In this document: positions 1 to 11,544 of the stretch, one piece after another
Position numbering within the stretch: position 1 is the first letter of the stretch
Layout: every line of letters starts with the position of its first letter
Assembly: GCA_021495925.1 (NCBI GenBank)
Contig: JAKEKT010000030.1
Location: forward strand, 303,218 to 367,217
DNA length: 64,000 nucleotides
Direction: 5' to 3'
Origin: Diplodia intermedia
Lineage: Eukaryota; Ascomycota; Dothideomycetes; Botryosphaeriales; Botryosphaeriaceae
The notes under the pieces: generated by a model
Database searches by the model: none
What the model was told of the DNA's origin: nothing
Seen by the model: only the letters and a program-made list of their open reading frames with translations
Program-made: the position numbers and the translations under genes

Positions 1-405
1 CGACTTTGCAAAGTTCGCTCTGTCTCGTCTTTCGTTGAACATATACATGTTCCTGCCACCCGCTCTTGCCAACGAAAGTTGGTTCCTACGCATAACGAGC
101 ACCCATCTCTGATAGCATCATTTGATCAGAAGGTAATTCAATATTAAGAGTGACGTCCGTAATCAGGGTGGAAATGAAAGTAAGCGAAGCCATTGAAAGT
201 TTAATGGTAAAGAGCTTGGGGGTATGTAAGAAAAAACAACAAACATGAAGACATAAAACAATAAAGGACCGATCGCATAACGGGACTTCTTGACCCGAAG
301 CCGAAATCATCCCTATGTTTTTTTGGTCATGGAGTCGGTCGCATTCATCGATTTCCTGCGCGCTTCTTCCTCCTCTCCCAGAACGCCCAAATAATTTTTG
401 CTACT
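1..405. other. Intergenic, left edge
   Basis: This is the region downstream of the Hsp70-like gene. One open frame of 74 codons on the minus strand has no recognisable content. AT-rich around 180-260. No gene called. Confidence 0.6.
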
Positions 406-2820
406 TCATCTGAACTTGGCAGTGCATCTGCCCATGACCTCGCCCTGGCAGACCAGTTCAGCGTTGAACTCACTGCCATCCAGCGTCAGATAGATATCGA
501 AGTACACGCGGTAGAAAGTGCCTTGTGGCGTGTCCATCCGCTCGAAGTCCTTTTCCAGATTCTTGCGTGACAGATCCGAGGTAAGCGTAACGACTTCCTT
601 GATACCTGTTCATGATATTGGTTAATTCGCAATTCCATTCAAGTTTCAGTCTACAAGCGGGATTGAAGTGAGACTTACGGGGATCTTTGGTGTACTCCGG
701 GCAGACATCGTCGTCGCAAGCGTAAAGGATATCCTCGTACATCAAGGTCGCCCCAGGAGCCACCTGCCGGAAGAAAGAAACCTTGACAGGTTCGCCGATC
801 TTGACTCGCTGGCCTTTCTGGACGAAAATTTGGCGAGTAAATTTGCAACGATCCTTGCCATCCAGCGAAGGAACACGGTACTGCTCTGGATGATGGCCCT
901 CCTTGAACGGCTGTAGGGTTGCCATGAGGTAGTGTCTCCGAGCAACACGGTGCGTGATGATGCGCTCGGTAATGCCAGCAGTGACAGCACCTTTGACAAT
1001 GGCGGCCACCGAGTCCATGGGGCGCACAACCTTGGCTTGGAATTGTGGAGGTACGTGGAGCTTGATCTGCTGGAAGAGATACTCCGATGCACCAAACCCG
1101 CCGACGACCAGCACGTTCTGTGAATTCTGTGAGTATATTTGCATGCACACGACTGGACGTACCCAGAAACATACCTGAAGGTTCCTGTTTTGGGCCTGGA
1201 TCGCGATGATCTGATTCCGCACAAGCTCCAGAATTCTATTCACCACAGGCTCGAAGCACTGCAGAATCTCCTCATTCGTGAAGGTCATGTAGCCCTCCTC
1301 GATACCAGCCTCGGGGAACTCGGCCTCGATACCGACGTCAACAGCCCATTTTTGACCATTGTTTCGGAAATCCGCCTTGATTCTGTTCTCAAAGTCCATG
1401 ATGCATTTGGCGTACACCTTGCCTGCAGTCTTGGAGCCATCTGGAAGCTTCATCTTCCTAATCTTGGCGCGCAGAATGTTGCTGAAATTCCGGTTCAGGG
1501 CGGTGGAACCACAAGAGTCACCTGAGCCTGCCGTGCACTCCGCAACAGAAAAGGGCTGCTCCTCTTCAACCTCGTAGGCGATCAAATCGACGGTACCACC
1601 ACCGCAGTCGACAATCAAAACTGCGTCATGCACCTTGAGGTTCAACAAACCGGTTTTGGAGCAGAACATTGCTGCCGCCTCCGGCTCGGTGATGAGCGTC
1701 AACCTGTTGTCATTTTCATCCCGAAGGAAGCCAGCCTGGATCGCGGCCGCCCTCGTCGCAGCTTTCCCGGCATCATTCCAGATGGCAGGCACGGTGAGGT
1801 AGTATCGGATGTTGCGCTCCTCGCGGTTGAAGACTTCGCCAAGGGTCTTCTGCAGCTGGTTGCGCATGGCCTGGCGCAGGTGGAAAAGGTAGTCGGCCGC
1901 AACATCGATCTCAGACTTTCCAGGAGGAAGCGGCGGCAGGTTGATAGGGTCGATGTAGGTGTTGCCAGAGAGCATCAGCTGAAGCTTGAACCACTCCACC
2001 TTCTGCACACCGGGCTTAGGGTAGCCAGTGGGGGCTAAAGCGTCGGCAATGTCTGGCCCCCACCCTACGACCTTCTGATACTGGTCATAATAGAGCACAG
2101 TGGGAATCTGGCGAGGGATCAGTGCGCGCGCCCCGTCTAGAACGCAGCCGGACCCACCTTTTGCTTTGTCTGGTTTCCTGCGCCGGGCCATTCAGTAATG
2201 ATGTCTTCCTTCGCCTCGGTGTTGGTAGCGAAAGCGAAGGCGACGCCAGAAAACGTAGTGCCCTGCAAGCGTGCTATGTCAGTCGTGCAATCCCGCAGCG
2301 GACAAGCCATACGCCGACTTACAAAATCAATGCCGACAATCAACTGAGCCTTGCTCCGTCCTGCGCCCTCGACCTCGACGGCCTGCGGACGTGCGTATGC
2401 CTGAGGGCCTGCCGGCGGCGGGTTCCCATATCCACCGTAGCTTGGCTGCTGGGCCTGCGGAGGGTAGCCTGGCGGCCCGGCAGGCGGCGGCTGGCCATAC
2501 ATCTGGCCCTGGGGCGGGTAATGACCTTGGGCGGTGTTGATGGGTGGGGGCGGCATCGGACTCGAGGTGCGCGGCGGGTGGGTGCCGGCAGCCAGGTGCT
2601 GGCCGGGCGGCGCGTACGTGTACGAGGGCGGGCGGCCGAGCGGGTTGTTGGGATTCATGGGGAGCGAGGTGTTGGACGAGCTGGCGTTGGAGGGCGGGGA
2701 TAGCGAGCTGGTGCTGCCCGGGGGCGGGGTCGGCGTGGTGTTTTGGGCCGCAACGTTGTTGGAAGATCGCCGTCTCGAGCCGCTTACGAGGTTTTTGAAG
2801 CGAGCGTTCATGGACGACAT
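406..2820 (-). CDS. Hsp70-like ATPase with disordered N-terminal extension
   Basis: Five exons: 2323-2820, 2158-2262, 1175-2107, 679-1117 and 406-605 give 724 residues. The first ~155 residues are Pro/Gly/Ser/Gln-rich and look disordered. The actin/Hsp70 ATPase fold follows: phosphate-1 motif VGIDF|GTTFSGVA (split by intron 1, about residue 162), phosphate-2 motif IVDCGGGTVDL (about 367) and adenosine motif VLVVGGFGASEYL (about 513). The C-terminus is only a short beta-like tail, without the EEVD end or lid of a canonical cytosolic Hsp70. It belongs to the fungal Hsp70-like (HSPA12-type) group, whose role is poorly defined, so ATP binding is inferred from the motifs and the client is unknown. 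All introns are GT-AG, 50-73 nt. The last exon ends in a conserved-looking sequence, EVMGRCTAKFR. The start is the first in-frame ATG of a long open exon. Confidence 0.88.
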
Positions 2821-3805
2821 GAAGGAAGAGGAGGGGAGTCGGGCGGGAGGGAAGGTGGGCGAGGAGGGAAGAAAAGTGAGCGAGGGGCGGGCGCAGAGGC
2901 GGGTGTAAGCTGGCAGGCAGAGAGGTGGTGCTGGCTGCTGCTGCGGGCTGCTGCTGCTGCGGCTGAGTGATGTGCACAGTTAGCGGAAGTCAGCCTTGGG
3001 ACATGGGTTCGTCGGCGGCAATACGGGACTGGCTAGGCTGGCTGCGAGGGCGCGGCCAAGAGCGGCACGCTGCGATGCTTTGTCTGGAGCAATAAAGCGG
3101 CCTGCGGTGGCAGGTGAGCAGCAGGGCGGCGGGACAGCGGAGCAGCAGGCGGGAGCAGCGAGGGGCGGTGGTGCAAAGAGGCGGGAGCAGGGCTGCCCTC
3201 TTGAATCCTTTGCGCAGAGGTGAGCGATGCGGCGGTGTCAGCGCGCTGAGCCACGGCGCGCGCACGCTCGACATGGCGGGCGGTGATCGCTCTCACATGC
3301 TTGGCGCCGCCGCGCCCCGGGCCTGCCCAAGCGGTGCGCGCCCACTGCTTTGCATTGGGCTCCATTGTGCAGCCCGCAGGCCTCTATCGTCCCTGCCTTG
3401 CGGCGGCGCTGCGTTTGCTGGCCGCCAGTCTCGCGGCCGGCGACCACCAACAGGTGGGGCAGCCCTCAACCTCGAGGTCCGTCCACCCAACGCCGGCGGC
3501 GTGCCGCAGCACGCGCCGTCCCTCTGCCTCTGCCAGCACGTCCCGCTCTACCTGGCTGCGCCCGTCGGTGCCTGTGGGCCATGGCGGCCGCAGCTGTGCC
3601 CTTCGCACTGACAAATCATCGCCCGTGCTTCGCTCGCAAATCGCTGTCTTGTGCTGCCTGACCTAGGTAACAGCCCTGCTCCAAGCCACCAACACCAGGT
3701 CCGTGTGCGCCTTCGCAATTGTCCCGCCAAGGATATGCCATCGATTTCGCTCACTCGTGTAACGCCAAACGCCCGTCCCGCCTCCGTCCCGCCTCCATCC
3801 CGCCC
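2821..3805. other. Promoter/5' region of the Hsp70-like gene
   Basis: GC-rich, with many overlapping short open frames on both strands that carry no recognisable domain. It holds the promoter and leader of the Hsp70-like gene and the 3' flank of the WD40 gene. Confidence 0.6.
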
Positions 3806-5498
3806 TCAGAAGCACTCGGAATCTCGCAGCGGGTCCATCAAGTGTCTCTTGCCGTGGAAGGTGTCTTCCAGCACTGTACTCTCGGCCGAGTTCTCGTAGT
3901 CTTCATAAGACGTCGAGTCTTCCAGCGCTGGTACTGGCGTGCGCCCCGTCAAGATGTTGTACAGCGAGTCTTCGCTCTCGTTCATGCTCCCAGGCGTGCC
4001 CGGGCGGCTACTAGAGTGGCTGAATTTCAGAATAGCGTCTTTGCCATCCGGCCACACCGTCACAAAGCCACGCGGATTGCCAAAAATCAAAGACGGCCGT
4101 CTGTCTGCATCATCATGCAGCCATCGAGCCTCCAGCTTGCCCATTGATCTCTCGAATGGTACATCGACTACTCTTGCGCCTTCTTTCTCTAGATCCCATA
4201 GGTAGATGACCGTATCGTCTTGTGCGCATTGAATAAGAAGCAGATTCGGAATGCTGGAGTGCCAGTATAGACTCTTGACAGGAGCATGCTGTATGAGAAC
4301 TGTCCGCGCCGTAAGCCCGGTCAAGTCCCACAACCATACGCATGTTGGCATTGAGTCGTCCCTGGTGGCGACGAGGTCCCCACTAATGTTAAAGGCAAGT
4401 ATGGATATGCCCTTCTTGGAAGCTGCTTCCGCCGCAGTGGGTTGTGCGACGGGCGGCGAGACTGGCTGAGGTACCAATGTATACTCGCGCACCGGGGATA
4501 CCTGTTCCTGCCAAACCTCGCCTGTTGAGAGCTGCACGATAGACGTGTGGTCTAGGAACACGGCTGGAGAGAACTTGTAGTCAAATCAGTCGTGTTCGAT
4601 GATGGATGCATCCTCTGCGACCTACCGTTCGTGTGCTGAGCAGTGTCACCCGCTGATCGTGACCGCCAGCTGCGAGATAGTCTCCTCTTGGACTCCACTC
4701 GATGCTCTTGATGCCCAGTCCGCGGATCGCCTCATCCTCATCTCCACTGTATGTTCTATAGAGGTGTCCATCTGCCGTATACACGAACAGCTTGAACCCT
4801 GTGCTTGCTGCGTCCCAGACAACCAGCCATTTTCCGTCAGGACTCCATTTGAGGCCTTGGGCGTCGCTGCTTGGCAGAGTGATTGTCTTCAGCAAGAAGT
4901 ATGTCCCGGGCGCATGCATGGTCAGGGTGTCCTGTGGTCCAGTCCTGGATAGAAGGGCAAAGACCGGGTTGCGGGGTCGGTATCCATGTCCCCTCGAGTC
5001 TTTGTAGTATTTGGGATCTCTGATCTCCACGCTGCGGCCAGTCTTCAGGCACCACACGGTAACCCGGGCCCCAAAGTCGGAAAACACGAGAACCTCATTC
5101 TGTGAGGAACCAAATTCCACATTCGATATCTTTCCCATGCCACCACTGCCATTGTCAACCACGGCTTTCCAGCGAGAGTCGGTGATGTCCCAGACGCGGA
5201 CGGTGCGCTCGTCGGCAAACAGAAAACGAAGGCCTTGACGGCTGTCGATGTGTGACCATCGTATGATGGGCGGGTTCTTAGGGGAGTATTCGGCGGACAG
5301 AGGTATGCTGCGGACGATGGAGAGCGACGAGGCGGCGCGGATTTGCAAACGGTTGGCAGTGACGGAGGCCACAAATGCGCCGTCGGGAGAAGCGACTGGA
5401 GGTAGGGAAGCTATTAAAGTGTCAATGTTGCTCGTTTCGAGCGAGTGCATGGGAATCTGAGTACCTTTGGCCTGCTGAGAAACTTGTGGTGGATCCAT
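3806..5498 (-). CDS. WD40-repeat protein, WRAP73/Wdr8-like
   Basis: Three exons: 5465-5498 (34 nt), 4626-5410 and 3806-4573 give 528 residues. Repeated WD40-type blades are visible (for example FADERTVRVWDI, LKWSPDGKWLVVWD, IKSIEWSPRGDYLAAGGHD, QDDTVIYLWDLE), spaced as in a seven-blade propeller, with a short acidic C-terminal tail. The SPDG turn near the N-terminus and overall layout match the WRAP73/Wdr8 family. In fission yeast and animals that family anchors microtubule minus ends at the spindle pole or centrosome with an Msd1/SSX2IP partner, so a spindle-pole role here is inference. The start ATG (MDPPQVSQQAK) was chosen because a 54-nt GT-AG intron then enters the first blade in frame; the unspliced frame adds unrelated residues. 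Another WD40 family is possible. Confidence 0.8.
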
Positions 5499-8032
5499 GT
5501 TGTGGTGTCGGCAGCCGTTGTTTACGGATTTCCGCTGTTGGCCCGACGCCCTCACGACCCCCGGCCCGTGCGCCACAACACGCACATCGCCGGAGTCGTC
5601 GCCGCAAGGTACCGCCACCCCCTACCTACGTAGATGCCTAAATTGATTTATATACATATACAGTCTTAACGCTTAAATATACGTCCGGGCACTTCATTCG
5701 ACTCTTCAGTTAGGTGTGTTCAAACTACCCGCAACCCACTGCGGCGGCACCTTGACCTTTGACCAGACAACTACCTCACAAAGATGTTGCGCCGTACTTA
5801 CGGGGCTAGTCGAGTCCAATGTCCGGAAGTTGATGTGGATCTCATGGTCCAGTCACAGGAAAGACAATCCACAGTAATGGAGACAAAGGAGAGCCCTTGG
5901 TTTCGAGGTCAAGAGCACTGGGCTGTCAGTATGCTATCGACGACGGTGGGTCTAAGGTGATCAACTCACTCTAGTAAAGTCCGGCCACGGAACAATGAAA
6001 TTATCTCTGTATTCCGACTCAAGGTCATGGAGATGGCCGAAACTGCGGCGAGGATGGTTGAAAACTCGGGCTTGCGCGTGCTAGTCTCGCAAGATGTAAA
6101 AACGCGGTCGAAGATGTCCTAACCGAACGACATTCGGCGAAGAACCCTCTCAATCTAGATGAGACGTGTTGGATGTTGCATAAACCCGTATGTCAAGTCC
6201 TCGGACTGCGGCAACCACACTGCTATGCTGCACCAGCGAATTTTGACCAACTCAAAGGCGCCGGCAGTGGAAACACCTGAGCAGCTAACTGATCCTCGCT
6301 GCTCTTTCTGCAGTCGCACTCATACTACACATGCGAGCCGCAAAACTCTTTGAAGAGCATTAGGCTGTAGTGAGTGTTTTCGGTGGAACCCAGCTATCGT
6401 CCTGCAGTCATCTTATAGTTGAGCTGGGTGGAAGCAACAGCAGAATCGAAGATGTTTTCGTACGCCTACTGCGGTAAACGGACAGCAGGGGGAAGAGGGG
6501 TGCTCCAGAAGCTCATCTACATGGAAGTATCTCCTCATGCGGCAGGCCTACAACGGGCAGACTTGTATTATCCTTGCGACCACCACGCGTACGTGGTCTG
6601 GACTCAAGACATCACGGGTCATAAGGCATTGGCTGATATCTGGCTTCTCAGAGCTCTTCAGTGAGGCGAACGGGGCAATTTGCCACGCACCTGCAACGAT
6701 CCCATCTTAGGTATTTCCCCCGTAAGCAAGGTTGGGAGCTCGCAACAAACGTCGCGGACCGAGCCGCCTTGGCTTCAGCGCACCCGGGACGACCCCGAGC
6801 GAGCCATGGCGGAGATACTCGCGACAATCGTTTCCTCAAATGACGGTCCAGCACACCACACGACTCAGGCCAGGATCCAGGGAACGAACACGTGCTGCCA
6901 GATTGCGTTGGAAGCAAACTCCAGAGTCCGCAAATGATCAACAAAACATGCAGTGCCGAAACATGATCCAGGGCAATGTGTCCCGGCTTGCCGACCTATC
7001 TCGGCCCGGATGAGCTCTGGACCTGACTCTACCCGCGTCAGCGCGAGTAACCTGACGACTTACGCCGCTACGTGTGCGCCAGCGACTCGTCGAGCCGGGA
7101 ACGCAGCGAAGGCTGAGGTGGAAGACCCGGGTGGAGAGGCTTGCGAGGAGTGTCGGCGCAGCAACGGCGTCAGGGCATTGGGAGCACTGGTGACTTGGGG
7201 GAAAAGTAGAGCACACGAGAAGCGGCGCGCGCGACGCTGGAAGCAAGCCTCATGGGCCGTAGCCTAAGCCAGATTGTGCTTCTGCGTAGTCAAGCGCAGT
7301 ACCACCTGTGCGGGGTTGGAGGGCGCGGTGATGGTGTGGGAGCCGGACTCGTGTCACGGGCGAAGGCTTGCTGGGAGATGCCAAGCTGCGCGGTCGATTG
7401 CCAGAGGCGGGGTGTTGAAGCTAAGTAGCCAATGGTCTTGAGCGCGGGCTGAATAGCACGCCGCCACCATCCGAGCGCGATAGGAGGCAGCAGTCGAGTA
7501 TCGGACCGGTCGAGGCACCCTGGACAATCAGCCCATCTGCAGCCCCCACCGGGGCACGGTGGCTGCTCTGGCAGTGATCAGACGGCAGCAAGCCTCACTA
7601 TTGCGCTCCTAATTTCATGGCCGGACGAGGCACCGCTGAGGAAGCCGGGGCCGGGGGCACTGGCACGGTCGATGCGCCGGCAGAGGCGGCTGTGACTGGC
7701 GCGCGGGTGTTGCGGCGATGGAGGCGACAGGCGTCGGGGCTGGGCGACACCGACTCTACGAATGGATCGCCAAACGGCTGCAATGTGGGGCAGTATCCCT
7801 GCCCGCGGCCGGCAGCCACTAACAAACATCCGCAGCGGGCGTGCGGGCATGAATTTGTCCCCAGTGCGCCTGTACCACCTCGACAACCTGCACGCTGCGC
7901 GACGGTCCCTGATCGCTCATATACCTCTGGACCCCGCCGCAAGCCTCTAACCCGCCCGATTTCGCCTTCTCGCACGCCTGCCCCGCCAGCTGCTCCACCA
8001 CTCCTCCTACCGCCGACGCCAACTCGCCCGCC
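5499..8032. other. 2.5-kb intergenic region between WD40 gene and URA3
   Basis: Divergent promoters lie at the two ends: an AT-rich patch at 5640-5700 near the WD40 gene and a C/T-rich leader at 7960-8030 before URA3. A possible coding remnant is at 5784-6122 (see findings). Elsewhere I see only chance frames. Confidence 0.55.
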
Positions 8033-9228
8033 ATGGCTCAACACCACCCCACCTGGACGCAGTCCTACATCGAGCGCGCCCTACTGCCCGAGACCTCTCC
8101 CCTGACGGCCTACCTGCTGCGCCTCATCGCCATCAAGCGCACCAACCTGTGCCTGTCCGCCGACGTGACCTCCACCCAGGCCCTACTCAGCCTGGCTGAG
8201 GAGGTCGGCGACTCGATATGCTTGCTCAAGACCCACGCCGACATCATCAACGACTTCAGCGACCGCACCGTCAAGCAGCTGCGCGACATTGCGAAGCGCA
8301 AGAAGTTCCTGGTCTTCGAGGACAGGAAATTTGGCGATATCGGAGGTAAACATCCACCAATTGGGCTGGCAGGCAGCGTCGCCCGCGCGTCGTCGCGCGG
8401 CAATCTCCTTCTGAGCAAAGGTGCCATTAGCTGACGTTTGTCTTCTTCTGCTTAGAGACGGTCCAGAAGCAGTACACCGGCGGCCCACTCGCCATTGCCC
8501 GCTGGGCAGAGATCACCAATGCTCACATTTTCCCGGGCCCTGCTATCGTCTCCTCCCTCAAGGACGCCGCGTCAACCGCCATTGCCACCTTCAACCAGTC
8601 CGTGCAGACCGAGATCAGCGCCGAGCCTTCGGACTCTTCCTCTCCTGCGTATCATGCCGATCAAAGCCATCTTGAGGTTGACGAGCACGGAAACCCCGCC
8701 GACGACCGCAAGCAGAGTGTTGTCTCCATCTCGACGACCATCTCGCAGAGCATCAGCCCTCAGCCCACTCCGATTATCGAGGACGAGGGCCACCACGATG
8801 ACGCTCACGAGATCTTGGAAAGGCTGGGCAGCACCCCCTTCCTGCGCGCTCTGCTGCTGCTCGCTGAAATGAGCTCTGCTGGCAATCTCATGACCGGCGC
8901 CTACACTGAGCAGTGCGTCAAGATTGCACGCCAGCAAAAGGATTTCGTCATGGGCTTTATCGCTCAGCGCTCGCTCAACACCGAGCCTGGAGACAACTTC
9001 CTTACCATGACGCCCGGCGTCAAGATTCCTCCCAAGGGGCAGGAAGGCAAGATGGGTGACGGCAAGGGTCAGCAGTACACCAGCCCTCGACAAATCGTCT
9101 ACGAGCAGGGCTCCGATGTCATTATCGTCGGCCGCGGCATCATCGAGGCCGACAACAGGGCCGAGGAGGCCGAACGGTACAGGAAGGAGGCATGGGCCGC
9201 GTACGAGGAGCGCACTGCTAAGAAATGA
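8033..9228 (+). CDS. URA3: Orotidine 5'-phosphate decarboxylase
   Basis: Two exons, 8033-8345 and 8456-9228 (intron 110 nt), give 361 residues. The enzyme converts OMP to UMP, the last step of de novo pyrimidine synthesis, in the cytosol. The catalytic motif FEDRKFGDIG sits at residues 95-104 with the active-site Lys at 99. LKTHADIINDF (substrate and dimer-interface Asp), the MTPGVKI phosphate loop and the terminal VIIVGRGII strand are all present. Between the central barrel strands there is an insertion of about 85 residues, Ser/Glu/Asp-rich and likely disordered, of the kind seen in many Pezizomycotina pyrG/URA3 proteins but absent from the ~267-residue yeast enzyme. The start is the ATG just after a long C/T-rich leader. 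Identification is very secure. Confidence 0.97.
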
Positions 9229-9937
9229 GCTGATCACCTTCTTTCGTCAAGTTCAAAGAAGAGCATTTGGTACCATCCGGTGGGATAAACGCGGACAGGC
9301 GTATAAAGTTCGCTACGGGTGAGCTATGGCATTTTTGCCAAGCGCAAGTCTTCGCACATATACGACGATATCGTTGCAGCAGTAGCTTTATGGTTGTTGA
9401 GAGACGATACATGCTATAACCAAAAAGGCGGGGAGGTCCGTGACGATCGAAGAGGACATAAAGTCGACGATTGTACATTGCTCACGCGGCCATACTGTTG
9501 CTTGCAGGAGCTAATAGCAGCATCATCCTTTCTTCGGTCTAGACATGTACGGCAGAAAAGGCGCTCTTGTTAAGGAAAAAAAATAACAGTAAAGAACCCC
9601 TGAACTCGCATTCTACTTGGGTCTAGCGCTGCGCTTTGCCCGTGCGTCAGATGAAGCTACAAGTGAGTGCACATACTCCCCCATCACATCCATGTGAGGA
9701 TTCAAGCTCAGAAGTGTGGCAGATGTGAACCAGTTCAATGCAGTCAGCAGCGAGACTGAAACCACCTTTACAAGCACCGATCTCGACCTTGACCGGAGTG
9801 TTCCTTGGGTCCTCTCACCGGAGCCGAATTGCCCTCAGTGGCTTACATAAAAGGTATTGACGTGGGGTATTTACATGTGTTCGTCGCCTCGTAACGCCTT
9901 ACTTTCATGCTTCTGTACAATGGCCTCTCAGACTGCT
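9229..9937. other. Intergenic 3' flanks
   Basis: Shared 3' region of URA3 and the cysteine-rich membrane protein, which converge here. AT-rich around 9550-9600. No gene seen. Confidence 0.6.
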
Positions 9938-10991
9938 TCATGCTGCCAATTCATGCTTTTGCCTATCGCTGTGTACCGCCGTTGCTCGCCATTCTCCATG
10001 CTGCTCTCCTTCCATTTCGTATCTCTCCCGCTCTGGCCCAGAGGGAAACTCGGCCGGATTCAGAGGCGCACCAGGCACCATTTCGCCGCTACCTTCCCGC
10101 TCACCGCCCGGAATACTCAACGGACTATGGAGGTGGGAATCGGTTCGGTACATGGGTGGTGGTGAAGATACGCTGCTATTGTGGCCTCGGCCGTCCTTTA
10201 TCTCTCGTGTTGCTAGCTCGAAACCACCGACTCGGGTTCCTTCTTCGTCGTTGCTTGGTCCGGAGCTGCCATACTGCTGCTTTCCATGTTCTCTCCTCCG
10301 GCGGCGGAAGAGGAGAAAGGCTATAATGGTTGCGAGGAGAATGGCGAAGCCGCCTACACCCACACCCACGCCAACGCCTATCGCAACGGCGTTGCTTGAA
10401 GAAGAGGGAGATGAAGACGATGATGCCGTGGCACTTGCAGATGCGGTGGCCGAGGCGGCGGAGGAGCCGCTGTATGGTATGGTGGTGACGGCTTCGCCAG
10501 TCCCGTAAGAAAAGATATCGGTTGCGTTGCTGCAACAGTCGTATCCCCTCCCGCAACAGTAGGAGCCGCCCGTACCGCACGTTGCCAGGCCTTGGCCGGC
10601 GTCCAGGCTATCGGAAGCTATGATTGGCACCTCGGTCAGCCCATGGTACATTGCATCTTTGGAGCTGGCGCGAGCGACTCCGGGAAGCAAGCGACTTACA
10701 TGACAAGCATATCTGTGGACAATCAGTCGAGTTCCACGTCCGATCTGTACAGGACGAGCGGTAGACGGTGTAATCATAGGAGCGGCGAGTGTCTGGTCCC
10801 GGCTGGCAAAGGCCGCTGGAAAGGCAGATGAAGCCCGGGCCACAGCATGGAGAAACAGCTTGATCGGGGAAACATGGGCTGCCGCTTGACTGGATGCCAT
10901 TCGGAAAGAAGCAATCGCGGCTATCGTCCTTATTGCTGGTGCCCTGGGCTGCGACAAAGGTCGAGAGCAGTAGAAGCGAGAAGGCGCACAT
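9938..10991 (-). CDS. Cysteine-rich single-pass membrane protein (sensor-like)
   Basis: Two exons, 10700-10991 and 9938-10617 (intron 82 nt), give 323 residues. A signal peptide is visible (MCAFSLLLLSTFVAAQG), then a Cys-rich ectodomain of about 120 residues with CC pairs (SPCCGPGF, SYCCGRGYDCC), a Ser/Ala-rich stalk (about 147-173), one Gly/Val-rich transmembrane helix (about 174-201), an RRRRRE stop-transfer cluster and a charged cytoplasmic tail of about 120 residues. This layout resembles fungal Mid2/Wsc-type wall-stress sensors and a common fungal family of unknown function; there is no WSC domain, so sensing is inference. It is divergently transcribed from the neighbouring secreted esterase with about 550 bp between the start codons. 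The start was chosen for the signal peptide. Confidence 0.8.
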
Positions 10992-11544
10992 GACGAGGAC
11001 GGCAATGTGGTTGGGAAGCACTTCCTCGGGTCTCCTGAGCTCGTGCTGGCTTTCTCTTCTAGCCGGCACTTGGGCGAGGTGGCATTGCAATGGCGGGTGC
11101 GGCTCGTGGAGCGTGGAGCTGGCGGCGGGAAGGATCAGAAGGAGTATTATACATGGCCCCCACCGGCTGAATGCCCCCGTCCAACTCCTCCACACCACAC
11201 ACCGATCGGCGGGCCAATCAAGACCCCGGCGGTCAGATTTTAGCAGAGCACTAGACAGGTCTGCCCCGGTCATGTTGCTGGAGCCAACAATCGGCCGCCT
11301 GCACCCGCGGCCATCCTTGCTGCATCCGGCCCGACCGGCCGCGTCGCCTGCCTGTTTGAGACAGCTATTTTATTTCTGTTGTTGGTGTCCGCCTCGGTCA
11401 AGTCAAGCCCCACCGCCTCAGCCGCAGCCGCAGCCGTTGACATCAGAGACTTCGGCCATGTACTCAAGCGCGCATAGCTCCCGATGCCGCCGACGATAAA
11501 AGGCGTCGCGGTCCTCCCTTCTCTTGGCACAGCAGCCCTGCGCC
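10992..11544. promoter_or_regulatory. Bidirectional promoter region
   Basis: 553 bp separate the start codons of the cysteine-rich membrane protein (minus) and the secreted esterase (plus). Each gene's promoter must lie here or overlap the other. No defined binding site is claimed. Confidence 0.6.

Noticed and set aside
86..310. 74-codon minus-strand frame at the left edge
   Set aside because: AT-rich DNA, no similarity recognised, no splice context.
8572..9237. 221-codon minus-strand frame opposite URA3
   Set aside because: Shadow of the highly conserved URA3 exon 2.
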